From Candidatus Cloacimonadota bacterium (GTDB lineage Bacteria; Cloacimonadota; Cloacimonadia; Cloacimonadales; Cloacimonadaceae), in the NCBI GenBank assembly GCA_020532085.1, contig JAJBAV010000022.1:1-47441 (forward strand): a stretch of DNA of 47,441 nucleotides, written 5' to 3'. Below the pieces are notes generated by a model. That model saw only the letters and a program-made list of their open reading frames with translations. It had not been told where the DNA came from and did no database searches. Positions 32,969 through 43,127 of this stretch are shown here, one piece after another. Positions within the stretch are counted from its first letter, which is position 1. Every line of letters starts with the position of its first letter. Made by a program: the position numbers and the translations under genes.

Positions 32969-33844
32969 ATGAAAAGCATGACCGGCTACGGAGTGGCCAA
33001 AGCTCACGCCAACGACATCGACCTGGAATTTGAACTGAAATCGATCAACGGCAGATATCTGGACCTGCGACTCTATCTGCCGCGGGAGATCAGTTTTTTT
33101 GAATACGCCCTCCGTCAGCGCATCTCCGCCTCCCTCAGCCGGGGCACGGTGGAAGTGCGGGCCAGCTTCACCGATCACCGAGAACCTCGGATCAAGCTGA
33201 ACAAGACCAAGCTGGAGAAGTATCACGCGATCGTGACCGAAGCGGCCTCGGCCTTGGGCCTGGCCGGCAACGTCTCCTTGGAGTTTCTGCTCAACGAGCC
33301 CGGGATCATCGAAAACGCCAACAACTTGGATGAGGACGCCATCCTTAACGATATGCTGCACAAGACCTTGAACGAAGCTCTGGTTAACTTGGTGAGTTCG
33401 CTTTCCGCCGAAGCCGGCAACATCCGCCAGGTGCTGAGCACTTCCTGCGCGCGCATGCTGGGAGTTCTGGCCGAGATCGAAGTGGAGATCCAACCATACA
33501 AGAAAGAGCTGTTCGAGGGCATGAAGACCCGCACGGCAGAACTGCTGAACTCCTTTGGCAAAGACAATCTGGAGCAGCGCCTGTTCCAGGAACTGGCCAT
33601 CTACATCGATAAATACGACATCCACGAGGAATTGTCCCGATTGCGCAGCCATATCTCCACCCTGCTGAGCAACTTGGAAAAAAGCGAAGACAACGGCAAG
33701 ACCCTCAATTTCATCCTGCAGGAGATGCAGCGCGAGGCCAACACCCTGGGCTCAAAGTTTTCCACAGCCAAAACTTACCCCCACATCCTCATCCTGAAGG
33801 AAGAGGTGGAAAAATGCCGGGAGATAGTGCAGAATGTCGCCTGA
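32969..33844 (+). CDS. YicC family endoribonuclease
   Basis: A 291-residue protein of the YicC/YloC family, recently associated with endoribonuclease activity on small RNAs. The signature start MKSMTGYG is present, followed by LEFELKSINGRYLDLRLYLPREI and a basic RQRISASLSRGTVEV segment. The C-terminal DUF1732 part contains RLRSHISTLLSNLEKSEDNG and the near-invariant LNFILQEMQREANTLGSK. Length is typical. AAGGAC precedes the ATG. In other bacteria yicC often sits with gmk and rpoZ; here it is followed by an overlapping small membrane protein gene and rnr, so an RNA-metabolism context remains. Confidence 0.93.
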   Translation: MKSMTGYGVAKAHANDIDLEFELKSINGRYLDLRLYLPREISFFEYALRQRISASLSRGTVEVRASFTDHREPRIKLNKTKLEKYHAIVTEAASALGLAGNVSLEFLLNEPGIIENANNLDEDAILNDMLHKTLNEALVNLVSSLSAEAGNIRQVLSTSCARMLGVLAEIEVEIQPYKKELFEGMKTRTAELLNSFGKDNLEQRLFQELAIYIDKYDIHEELSRLRSHISTLLSNLEKSEDNGKTLNFILQEMQREANTLGSKFSTAKTYPHILILKEEVEKCREIVQNVA

Positions 33845-34271
33845 ACCCCTGCTGAGCTGGCGTTCCTGGCCCTTTGTGGAAAGGCCGAGGAGTTCAGCGC
33901 TGTTGCTGGCTTTTCTGGCTTTTCTGGCCTGGTTTCTCTGGAATCTGGCCGTGAAGCAATGGCAGCAACCCTGGTTCTACTTTCTGGGAATGCTGCTGGT
34001 TTTGGGCAACCTTCTCCCCTACTTCATCCCCACCACCTACCAGCTTTATGAATATGAGATAGTGATCCACTATCTGTTTTTGAAGATCACCCGCCGCTAC
34101 GCGGATTTCGGCTGTTTTTACAGCGACAAGCGGGGCATCATGCTCAGCACTTTCAAGCTACCCCGGCGCCTGGACGCCTTCAGGGGGCAGTCTTTACGCT
34201 TTTCCAAGGCTCAGGCCGAGAAGGAACAACTCATCGAGATCCTCACCCGCAAGATCGGCAAACAGTATTAG
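33834..34271 (+). CDS. Small membrane protein with PH-like domain, unidentified
   Basis: A 145-residue protein. Two adjacent hydrophobic helices (about 22-40 and 46-65) are followed by a soluble part with YELYEYEIVIHYLF-like strands, a Phe-rich FGCFYSDK stretch and a basic tail. The layout of two helices and a compact beta-rich domain recalls bacterial PH-domain (bPH) membrane proteins, but no signature proves it. The gene overlaps yicC by 11 bases and ends 9 bases before rnr, so it is probably cotranslated with them. Function unknown. Confidence 0.75.
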   Translation: MSPEPLLSWRSWPFVERPRSSALLLAFLAFLAWFLWNLAVKQWQQPWFYFLGMLLVLGNLLPYFIPTTYQLYEYEIVIHYLFLKITRRYADFGCFYSDKRGIMLSTFKLPRRLDAFRGQSLRFSKAQAEKEQLIEILTRKIGKQY

Positions 34272-34280
34272 AGGTACAAA

Positions 34281-36575
34281 TTGAAAAACATGAATATCAG
34301 TGACCGGGTCGTTGGCCTGTTTACCCGCAGCAACAATAAACCATTGTCCTACAACGAACTGGTGGGGGAACTCCAGCTCAGCAAGAAAGAGAAAGCCCTG
34401 CTATCGGAGACCCTGCAGGCCATGATGGCCGAGGGCACTGTGGCCAAGAAAAGCCGCAAGTTTTCCCTCATCATCACCAAACCCGTGCCCACCGCGCCCG
34501 CTCCCGAACCCCTGAATCCCAAACTACTGGAGGGAGTTTTCGACGCCACCCCGCTGGCCAAAAACCTCTCCTTCGCCTTCGTGCGCACGGAAAAGGGGGA
34601 TTTTTTCATCAGTGCCGAAGATACGCTCAACGCTTATCACGGCGACGTTGTGAACATCGAGCCCATTTTCCGCAAGGGTAAGTCGGACCGGGCCTTCGTG
34701 CGCAAGATCGTGAAACGCGCCAACGAGATCCTGGCCGGCGACATCCGCTCCAGCGGCCAGCGCCTGATCTTTATCAGCAGCAACCTCAAGATCCACAACT
34801 GGTTTGAGGTGAACGATACCGGCGCCGCCAAGGAAGGCGAAAAGGTGGTCCTGCAGGTTAGCAACTGGGGAAATTCCGTGCTGGGCAAGATGCCTGTGGG
34901 CAACGTGGTCGAGATATTGGGCCCCTCCGGCGATCCGCAGGTGGAGTTGATGGCCGTCATCCGCCAATACCAGCTGCCGCTGCAGTTTTCGGAGGAGGTG
35001 CTGGCCGAAGTGCAGAATATCCAGGTCGAGATCCCAGCCGGGGAATATGGCAAGCGCTTGGACCTGCGCGAACTTTTCACCTTCACGATCGACCCCGCCT
35101 CCGCCAAGGATTTCGATGACGCCATTTCGCTGGAAACCACCTCCCGGGGCTGGCGCCTCCATGTGCACATCGCGGACGTGGCCCACTACGTGAAACCCGG
35201 GGGAGCCATCTTTGCCGAAGCGGCAGCCCGCGGTAACAGCTTCTATTTCCCCAAAAAGGTGATCCCCATGCTGCCGGAACTGCTTTCCAACAAGGTTTGC
35301 AGCCTCCGCCCGGACGAGGAGAAACTCACCCTCTCGGTGATCACGGAATTTGACGCCAACGGCAGGGTCCTGGAGCAGAAACTGGCGGAAACAGTGATCC
35401 GCAGCAACCACCGCCTCAGCTATGAACAGGTGGACCAGCTGTTTGAAGGCGTCCGGACCGATCTGCCCGCGGAGCTCACCAACGTTCTCTTTGAGGCGCG
35501 CAAGCTTTCCGCCGTGCTCTCCAAGAAACGCCTGGCTGAAGGCTATATCTTCTTCGACCTGCCGGAACTGGAATACGAATACGACGACGAAGGCCTGATC
35601 CGCAGGTTCAACCTGGCTGAGGAAACCGAATCCCACAAGCTGATCGAAAACTTCATGCTGGTGGCCAATGAATACACGGCCAAAAAACTCACCCAACTCT
35701 CCCCCACCACCCTCTACCGCATCCACGAGGATCCGGACACGGAGAAGATCGAGAAACTGGCCAACCTGCTGGCCCAGTACGGCATTGCCTATTACGACCG
35801 CGGTTCGCTGAACTCCTCGCTGCAATATCTGCTGACCTCCCTGCCGGGTCCTGACTATCACAGGGTTTTCGACCACATCATCCTGCGCAGCATGAAAAAG
35901 GCAAAATACTCCACCCAGCACATCCGTCACTTTGGCCTGGGCATGGAAACCTACACGCACTTCACCAGTCCCATCCGCCGCCTCTGCGACCTGCTCATCC
36001 ACCACCTCTGCAAAACCCACATCCTCAAATCCAGCGCCATTCAATTTTCGGCCGAGAACCTACGCCACCACGCCTATGTGTCCTCAGAGCAGGAACTGAG
36101 GGCAGACCAGGCAGAGCGCGACATCGAGCGCAACTACAGCATGGCCTACATGAAGAAATTCGTGGGCGAACGCTTCAGCGGGATCGTGGTTTCCGCCAAA
36201 TCCGCTGGCCTCATCATCCGCCTCAACGAAATCCCCATTAGCGCGATCCTGAAAACGGTGGACCTCCCCGGCGGCAAATGGCAGTACCGGGACAGGGAAA
36301 TGCGTTTTGTAAATCCTTCCAACAATAATTACTTCCAACTGATGGATAAAGTATTGGTTCAGATCATGGACGTTAGTGATGACATCTATCTGGAGTTACA
36401 GAACGTACCCAACGCCCACCAGCACTTGGCCACGGTTTTGCCCAAAATCGCCAATTCACCTTCTGACAAACGCTTGGACCAAAAGAGGAACTCCCGGGGC
36501 AGAAATGCCATTGACCGTAAAGGCGGCCGCAAAAAAAGTGGCAAGACCAACAACAAGCGCAGGACCAAGAGATGA
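34281..36575 (+). CDS. rnr: Ribonuclease R
   Basis: A 764-residue 3'-5' exoribonuclease of the RNase II family that degrades structured RNA. Order: N-terminal helix-turn-helix (about 8-65), two cold-shock domains (about 80-240), the RNB catalytic domain (about 258-590) with metal-binding D271, D277, D279 and D280 in DPASAKDFDDAISLE, an S1 domain (about 630-715), and a lysine/arginine-rich tail (730-764) typical of RNase R rather than RNase II. TTG 34281 lies five bases after GAGGT; the in-frame ATG 34290 would be too far from it, so TTG is the likely start. The last four bases overlap murI (ATGA). Confidence 0.95.
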   Translation: MKNMNISDRVVGLFTRSNNKPLSYNELVGELQLSKKEKALLSETLQAMMAEGTVAKKSRKFSLIITKPVPTAPAPEPLNPKLLEGVFDATPLAKNLSFAFVRTEKGDFFISAEDTLNAYHGDVVNIEPIFRKGKSDRAFVRKIVKRANEILAGDIRSSGQRLIFISSNLKIHNWFEVNDTGAAKEGEKVVLQVSNWGNSVLGKMPVGNVVEILGPSGDPQVELMAVIRQYQLPLQFSEEVLAEVQNIQVEIPAGEYGKRLDLRELFTFTIDPASAKDFDDAISLETTSRGWRLHVHIADVAHYVKPGGAIFAEAAARGNSFYFPKKVIPMLPELLSNKVCSLRPDEEKLTLSVITEFDANGRVLEQKLAETVIRSNHRLSYEQVDQLFEGVRTDLPAELTNVLFEARKLSAVLSKKRLAEGYIFFDLPELEYEYDDEGLIRRFNLAEETESHKLIENFMLVANEYTAKKLTQLSPTTLYRIHEDPDTEKIEKLANLLAQYGIAYYDRGSLNSSLQYLLTSLPGPDYHRVFDHIILRSMKKAKYSTQHIRHFGLGMETYTHFTSPIRRLCDLLIHHLCKTHILKSSAIQFSAENLRHHAYVSSEQELRADQAERDIERNYSMAYMKKFVGERFSGIVVSAKSAGLIIRLNEIPISAILKTVDLPGGKWQYRDREMRFVNPSNNNYFQLMDKVLVQIMDVSDDIYLELQNVPNAHQHLATVLPKIANSPSDKRLDQKRNSRGRNAIDRKGGRKKSGKTNNKRRTKR

Positions 36576-37372
36576 AAAAGCCGATCGGGATATTTGATTC
36601 CGGGGTGGGAGGCCTCACCGTTTACAAGGCGATCCGTTCCGCGTTTCCGGAGGAGGATCTGATCTATTTCGGAGACACGGCCCGGGTTCCCTATGGCCCC
36701 AAATCCCGCAATACCATCATCGAATACTCGGTTCAGAACGCCCGGTTCTTGCTTCAGAAAGGGATAAAGATCTTGATAGTGGCCTGCAATACATCTTCAG
36801 CCGTGGCGCTGCCGGAACTGATGGCCCTCACCAACATTCCGATCATCGGCGTGATCGGCCCCGGCGCTGAAATGGCCGCCAGGCTAACACAAACCAAGCG
36901 GATCGGCGTGATCGGCACAGAAGGCACGGTGCGTTCAGAAGCCTACAGCCGGGCCATCAGCGAGATCATTCCGGAAGCCGAGGTCTTCTCCCGGGCCTGC
37001 CCCCTCTTCGTGCCGTTGGTGGAGGAAGGCTGGCTGGAGCAACCCGCCACGCGCCAGATCGTGCACGAATACCTCGATCCCTACCTGGCTTTGGATATCG
37101 ACACCCTGGTGCTGGGCTGCACCCACTATCCCTTGCTGAAAGAAATGATAAGCGAGGTGCTCGGTGCCAGGGTGGCACTGGTGGACAGCGCCGACGCCAT
37201 AGCCAGTTATCTGCGGTCGCTTCTGCCTGCGGAATACGACGGCCAGGCCGGCACCGACAAGTTTTACGTGAGCGACAACGAGGATAAATTCGCCCGGATC
37301 GCCGGACGCATTTTGGGCACTGAGCCCAGCCAGCTGCAGCGGGTCCGCCTGTTCGAAAGCTGGTTTGAATAA
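36572..37372 (+). CDS. murI: Glutamate racemase
   Basis: A 266-residue enzyme converting L-glutamate to D-glutamate for peptidoglycan. The two catalytic cysteines are C72 in VACNTSSA and C183 in LGCTHYPL. The N-terminal GIFDSGVGGLTV (D9, S10), YFGDTARVPYG and the central IGVIGTEGTV are family hallmarks. The length is normal. Its ATG overlaps the rnr stop (ATGA). It ends 30 bases before kce; TATATA in that gap (37387-37392) could be a weak promoter box. Confidence 0.96.
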   Translation: MKKPIGIFDSGVGGLTVYKAIRSAFPEEDLIYFGDTARVPYGPKSRNTIIEYSVQNARFLLQKGIKILIVACNTSSAVALPELMALTNIPIIGVIGPGAEMAARLTQTKRIGVIGTEGTVRSEAYSRAISEIIPEAEVFSRACPLFVPLVEEGWLEQPATRQIVHEYLDPYLALDIDTLVLGCTHYPLLKEMISEVLGARVALVDSADAIASYLRSLLPAEYDGQAGTDKFYVSDNEDKFARIAGRILGTEPSQLQRVRLFESWFE

Positions 37373-37393
37373 ACAGAAATGTTAAGTATATAA

Positions 37394-38235
<842 letters not shown>

Positions 38236-38236
<1 letters not shown>

Positions 38237-40479
38237 TGGTTCTCAGCGATAATGCAAAAGTGGTGTTGGAACGGCGCTATTTCCGCAAGAACGACGCCGG
38301 TGAGACCATCGAGGACTGGGCTGCCCTGATCGGCCGCGTGGCCAAAGACATCGCCGGCGGCGATCCGGACAAGGAAAAGCGCTATCAGGAGCTGCTTGAT
38401 TCCGGATACTTTTTGCCCAACTCCCCCACCCTGATGAACGCCGGCAACGACCTGCAACAGCTATCCGCCTGTTTTGTGCTGCCCATCGAGGACAGCATGA
38501 ACAGCATCTTCGAAACGGTGAAGAACGCCGCCCTGATCCACAAAAGCGGCGGCGGCACCGGCTTTTCCTTCAGCCGGCTGCGCGAGGCCAACGCCCGGGT
38601 GCGGTCCACCAACGGCGTTTCCAGCGGCCCGATCTCCTTCATGAAGGTCTTCAACGCCGCCACGGACGCTGTGAAGCAAGGCGGCACTCGGCGCGGCGCC
38701 AACATGGCCATCCTCAATGTGGACCATCCCCAGATCCTGGACTTCATCCAGTGCAAGGCGGATACGCGTGAACTCACCAACTTCAACCTCAGCGTGGGCA
38801 TCACCGAAACCTTCATGCGGGCCGTGATGGACGATGAAGAATACGATCTAGTCTCACCCCGCAGCGGCGAGGCCGTGGGACGGCAGAAAGCGCGCGACGT
38901 GTTCAGCCTGATCGTGGATATGGCCCACAAGAACGGCGAACCGGGGATCGTGTTTCTGGACAGGATCAACGCCGCCAACCCCACCCCCCACATCGGCAGC
39001 ATCGAATCCACCAATCCCTGCGGCGAACAGCCCCTGCTGCCCAACGAGGCCTGCAACCTCGGCTCCATCAACCTGGCCGTGCTGATCAAGGACGGCAGGG
39101 TGGATTGGGAGCGGCTGCGCGAAGTGACGCGCCTCAGCGTTGATTTCCTGGACGACGTGATCGACCGCTCGAAATTTCCCCTGCCCCAGATCGACGAGAT
39201 GGTGAAGGCCAACCGCAAGATCGGGTTGGGCGTGATGGGCTGGGCGGACCTGCTCTACCAGCTCAGGATCCCCTACACCAGCGACGAAGCGGTGGCCCTG
39301 GCCGGCGAACTGATGGAATTCATCGATTTCGCAGCCAAGCAGCGCTCCGCCGAACTGGCCGCGGAGAAAGGCAGTTTCCCCAATTTCCCCGGCTCCATCT
39401 ACGCTACCCGGAGCCTGCAGCGCCAGCCGCTGAAAATGGACTGGGCCGCGTTGGGCGAAGACATCGCCACCAGGGGCATCCGTAACGCCACCCTCACCAC
39501 CATCGCCCCCACCGGCACCATCAGTATGATCCTGGATACCTCCAGCGGCATTGAACCTCAGTTCTCTCTGGTCTTTGTGAAAAACGTGATGGACGGCGAC
39601 AAGCTGCTATACGTGAACAAATGGTTTCGCCAGGCTTTGGAGGATGCGGGCCTGCTGAGCCAGGAGCTGCTGGAAAAAGTGGCGCAAGCCGGCACCATCG
39701 CCGGTTTCGAGGAGATCCCCGCCGCCTTACGCGACATCTTCCTCACCGCCCACGACATCAGCCCGGAGTGGCACATCCGCATGCAGGCTGCTTTTCAGCT
39801 TTACACAGACAACGCCGTGAGCAAAACCATCAATTTTCCCCATGACGCCACGGTGGAGGACATCCGCATCGCCTATGAGCTGGCCTACCAGCTGGGCTGC
39901 AAGGGCTTAACGGTCTATCGTGACGGCAGCCGCGAAAACCAGGTGCTAAGCAGCGGCAGCGGTTCCCAGCCCAGCGAACGCAAAGTGGCCCCGCGCAGCC
40001 GGCCCGAGGTTACCCACGGAGTTACGCAACGCCTGGAAACTGGCTGCGGGCATATGTATGTGACCATCAACACCGATGAACAGGGTGCCTGCGAGGTGTT
40101 CGTGCAAATGGGTAAAGTGGGCGGCTGCGCTTCCGCGCAACTGGAAGCGATCGCCCGGCTGTCTTCCCTGGCCCTGCGCTCCGATGTGAAGCTGGAAGCC
40201 ATCATCCGCCAGCTGAAAGGCATCCGCTGCCAGTCGCCGATGTGGCACAAAGGCAAGATGATCACCTCCTGCGGCGACGCCGTGGGCCAGGCTTTGGAAA
40301 CCTTTCTCAAAACCTGGGCCGGGGGCGAACTGAAAGCCGTGCAGTTAAGCTCCGGGGAGGCTGAAATTCCTGAAGCCGGGGCCATGAACTCCATCGCGCT
40401 CTGCCCGGACTGCGGTTCTTCCATCGAACATGTGGAAGGCTGCCTCAAATGCCCAGCCTGCGGATGGTCCAAATGCTAA
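38236..40479 (+). CDS. nrdJ: Adenosylcobalamin-dependent ribonucleoside-diphosphate reductase
   Basis: A 747-residue class II ribonucleotide reductase, making deoxynucleotides without oxygen and needing coenzyme B12. Visible landmarks: C79 in LQQLSACFVLP, IHKSGGGTGFSFSRLR (nucleotide/B12 region), the active-site cluster NPCGEQPLLPNEACNLGSINL with C262, E264 and C273, and ATLTTIAPTGTISM. The C-terminus carries a zinc-ribbon (CPDC and CPAC) ending in GWSKC, typical of NrdJ. No intein is present. The ATG at 38236 overlaps the kce stop (TGATG) and has GGAGCGG upstream. A class II enzyme fits an anaerobe that already makes cobalamin for amino-acid mutases, which is inference. Confidence 0.95.
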
Positions 40480-40512
40480 CCAGATCATTAACTTACTTAT
40501 ACGGGAGTGAAC

Positions 40513-41310
40513 ATGCGCTGTAAACACTGCGACGCCCGCCTGGCCGCCCACGATTTTTGGTGCGCCAACTGCGGCAAACAGACTCAGGTGGTGAATCAGG
40601 ACCTTTCCGCCTGGGCCAGCTTGAAAATCACTTGGGGCAAATACAATCCCCTCAAGGGCCTGAACATCCCTGCCGCCGCCTTTCCGGTCATCGCCGGAGT
40701 GGTTCCCTGCCTGATCCTGCTGTTCGCGCTCAACGCCTTTGGACGCCTTAACCTCTCGCAAGACCAGGCCACTGGAACCATGCTGCTGAACCTGTTTCTC
40801 ACCGCCGCGGGCCTGTCCATATTTCTTCCCATCCTCCTGATACCTTACAAACCGGCTTGCGCGGAACCGGGCCACACCATCACCCTGAAGGAAATGCTGG
40901 CCGGAATGAAGCAGTATCCCCGCTATCTAGCGCTGGTGCTGATGGCGGCGCTGTATTTCGTGCTCATCCACGTGATCTGCTTCGGCCTGCCCCTGTTCAG
41001 CAGCGATCCCATTCTGCGCCTGGTCTGGATCGTTCTGGTGAACTACTTCCTGGCCGTGTTTCTGCCCGTGCCGGTGCTGATGCAACGCCTGAAACTGGGA
41101 CCCTGGCAGGCTATCAGGCTTTCCTACCGGAAATTCCACGTGGTCCGCTGGCAACTCTATCTGCTGGCCCTGATCCTGGTGCTGGTCAACTTTGTGGCCA
41201 CCGCTCTGGCCCTGGTGCCGCTGATCTTCACGCTGCCGCTTTCCTGGTTTGCCGTGCGGGATTACTTGGACCGCCTGCTGGAGTACGAGATCATCAGGGA
41301 CTATAAGTAG
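40513..41310 (+). CDS. Zinc-ribbon multi-pass membrane protein, unidentified
   Basis: A 265-residue protein that starts with a zinc ribbon (MRCKHC at 1-6, then CANCGKQ around 17-24) and continues with about five to six hydrophobic segments (roughly 50-75, 88-110, 130-155, 165-190, 210-245). Such zinc-ribbon plus membrane-domain proteins are common and mostly uncharacterised; the fold loosely recalls DUF-type proteins with a Yip1/ABC-like membrane part. The ATG follows GGGAGTGA. It sits between nrdJ (33 bases) and apbE (9 bases). Function unknown. Confidence 0.8.
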   Translation: MRCKHCDARLAAHDFWCANCGKQTQVVNQDLSAWASLKITWGKYNPLKGLNIPAAAFPVIAGVVPCLILLFALNAFGRLNLSQDQATGTMLLNLFLTAAGLSIFLPILLIPYKPACAEPGHTITLKEMLAGMKQYPRYLALVLMAALYFVLIHVICFGLPLFSSDPILRLVWIVLVNYFLAVFLPVPVLMQRLKLGPWQAIRLSYRKFHVVRWQLYLLALILVLVNFVATALALVPLIFTLPLSWFAVRDYLDRLLEYEIIRDYK

Positions 41311-41319
41311 GGAGCAGTT

Positions 41320-42351
41320 TTGACCAAAAAGGATATCATCTCCCTGATCCTGTTGCTGGCCGTGATCGCCTACGGGGCATGGACCTGGTTCAACCGCTCC
41401 TACCGCGACACCAGGCTGGACCAGGACCTGCTGGACACCGTGGTGACCATTTCTGCGAAATCCCAGAGCAAAAACGTGGGTGCCCAGATCGATTCTGTTT
41501 TCGCCTACATGCACACCTTGGAAGCCAAATTCAACGATTACGACCCCACCAGTTGGGTCTCGAAAGTCAATACTGCCAACGGCAAAGCCGTGCCCATGGA
41601 CCCCGACGCCTACGAACTCCTCTGCCTGGCGGACAGCCTTTACCAGCTTGCCGGCGGGGCTTTCGACATCACCATCAAACCTCTGTACGACCTCTGGGGA
41701 TTCAACCGGCCCATCCCGCCAAACGACTCCCTAACGCAAATGCCGCCGGATTCCCTGGTTATCAGGGAAACGCTGAAGAACATGGGTTTCAACAGGGTGC
41801 GCTTCAACCAAAAGAGGATCATCCTGCCCCGCGGCATGCAGATCACCTTCGGTGCCCTGGCCAAGGGTTACGTGCTGGACAAGGCCCGGGACTACATGGC
41901 CGCGGGCAAGTTCATCAGCGGACAGATAGACTGCACCAGCAGCATGAGCTTTTTCGGCCAGCCGCTGGCCCAGATCGTCAGTGTGCGCCATCCGCGGGCG
42001 AACCAGCAGCTGCAAACCATCGGCAGCTTCAAGATCCGCGACGGCTCCCTGAGCACTTCCGGGGATTATCAGCAGTATTTTGAATATGAGAACCGCCGCT
42101 ATCACCACATCCTGCACCCCAAAACCGGGTATCCGGTGGAAAACGTCTTTTCCGTTACCGTGATCCATCCTTCAGCCGCCTGGGCGGACGGCCTTTCCAC
42201 CGCGCTCTTCCTGCTGCCGCCGGAAACCGCGATCGAAAAGCTGAAGCGTTATCCCGAAAGCAACGCGGTGATCTTTTACCAGGCCAACGGCGAGATCGTT
42301 TCCCTGAAGAGCCTGGGCATGAAAGACCTGGAATGGCACGACGAAGGATGA
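41320..42351 (+). CDS. apbE: FAD:protein FMN transferase (ApbE)
   Basis: A 343-residue membrane-anchored flavin transferase that links FMN to threonines of exported proteins such as Rnf and Nqr subunits. An N-terminal helix (5-23) anchors it on the periplasmic side. Family segments are AKFNDYDPTSWVSKVN, GGAFDITIKPLYDLWGF, ITFGALAKGYVLDKA, SLSTSGDYQQYF, HHILHPKTGYPV and the metal-binding AWADGLSTALFLL. The start is TTG 41320 with GGAG at 41311; no in-frame ATG is suitable. No flavinylated target is visible in the window, though a NusG_II protein lies at 29.2 kb. The stop overlaps folE2 (ATGA). Confidence 0.92.
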   Translation: MTKKDIISLILLLAVIAYGAWTWFNRSYRDTRLDQDLLDTVVTISAKSQSKNVGAQIDSVFAYMHTLEAKFNDYDPTSWVSKVNTANGKAVPMDPDAYELLCLADSLYQLAGGAFDITIKPLYDLWGFNRPIPPNDSLTQMPPDSLVIRETLKNMGFNRVRFNQKRIILPRGMQITFGALAKGYVLDKARDYMAAGKFISGQIDCTSSMSFFGQPLAQIVSVRHPRANQQLQTIGSFKIRDGSLSTSGDYQQYFEYENRRYHHILHPKTGYPVENVFSVTVIHPSAAWADGLSTALFLLPPETAIEKLKRYPESNAVIFYQANGEIVSLKSLGMKDLEWHDEG

Positions 42352-43127
42352 ACATCCCCGACCTCCAGTCCCAGCCAGACTCCCGCCGCATCGGCATCGA
42401 CAAGGTGGGCGTGAAGGGCATCCGCTATCCCATAGTGGTGGACGACCGCGACCACAAGCTGCAGTCCACCATCGGCGAATTCAACATCTATGTGGACCTT
42501 CACCACAGCAAGCGCGGAACCCACATGTCCCGCTTTCTGGAAGTTTTAAACCGCTATCACCGCGACGCCATCATCGGCCAGTTGGACAAACTCCTGCTGG
42601 AGCTGAAATCCTCTCTCAAAGCCGACGCCGCCTACATCGACATCCTTTTCCCCTATTTCCTGCGGAAGCGGGCCCCGGTCTCCGGGATCAGTTCCCTGAT
42701 GGATTACCAGTGCTTCTTTCATGCTTCCTATGCGGAGGATTACAAGCTCTGGATCGGCGCTGTGGTGCCAGTCACCGCGCTCTGTCCCTGCTCGAAGGAG
42801 ATCTCGGAAGCCGGGGCGCACAACCAGCGCTCGCTGGTGACCATCAAGCTGCGCTACACTGGATTCGTCTGGCTGGAAGAGCTGATCGCCATCGCCGAGG
42901 AAGCGTCCAGTTGCCCCGTCTATCCCCTGCTGAAGCGCCGGGACGAAAAATACGTTACCGAAACCGCTTACGCCAGGCCCCGCTTCGTGGAGGACATCGT
43001 GCGCGAGGTCACCCAAAGGCTGGAATCCGATCCCCGGGTGCTGGAGTTTTACGTGGAAGCCGACAACTTTGAATCCATCCACAACCACAACGCCTACGCG
43101 ATGGTCTATCGCCTGGGGCGTGCTTGA
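42348..43127 (+). CDS. folE2: GTP cyclohydrolase FolE2 (type IB)
   Basis: A 259-residue enzyme converting GTP to 7,8-dihydroneopterin triphosphate for folate and related pterins. The tunnelling-fold landmarks are IDKVGVKGIRYPI near the N-terminus, HMSRFLEVLN and the metal-binding TALCPCSKEISEAGAHNQRS, with C146 as the likely ligand. FolE2 is structurally related to FolE but can use metals other than zinc. I choose ATG 42348, whose ATGA overlaps the apbE stop, over ATG 42333; homology begins there, although no well-spaced Shine-Dalgarno is present. The stop overlaps the TTG of the peptidase gene. Confidence 0.94.
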   Translation: MNIPDLQSQPDSRRIGIDKVGVKGIRYPIVVDDRDHKLQSTIGEFNIYVDLHHSKRGTHMSRFLEVLNRYHRDAIIGQLDKLLLELKSSLKADAAYIDILFPYFLRKRAPVSGISSLMDYQCFFHASYAEDYKLWIGAVVPVTALCPCSKEISEAGAHNQRSLVTIKLRYTGFVWLEELIAIAEEASSCPVYPLLKRRDEKYVTETAYARPRFVEDIVREVTQRLESDPRVLEFYVEADNFESIHNHNAYAMVYRLGRA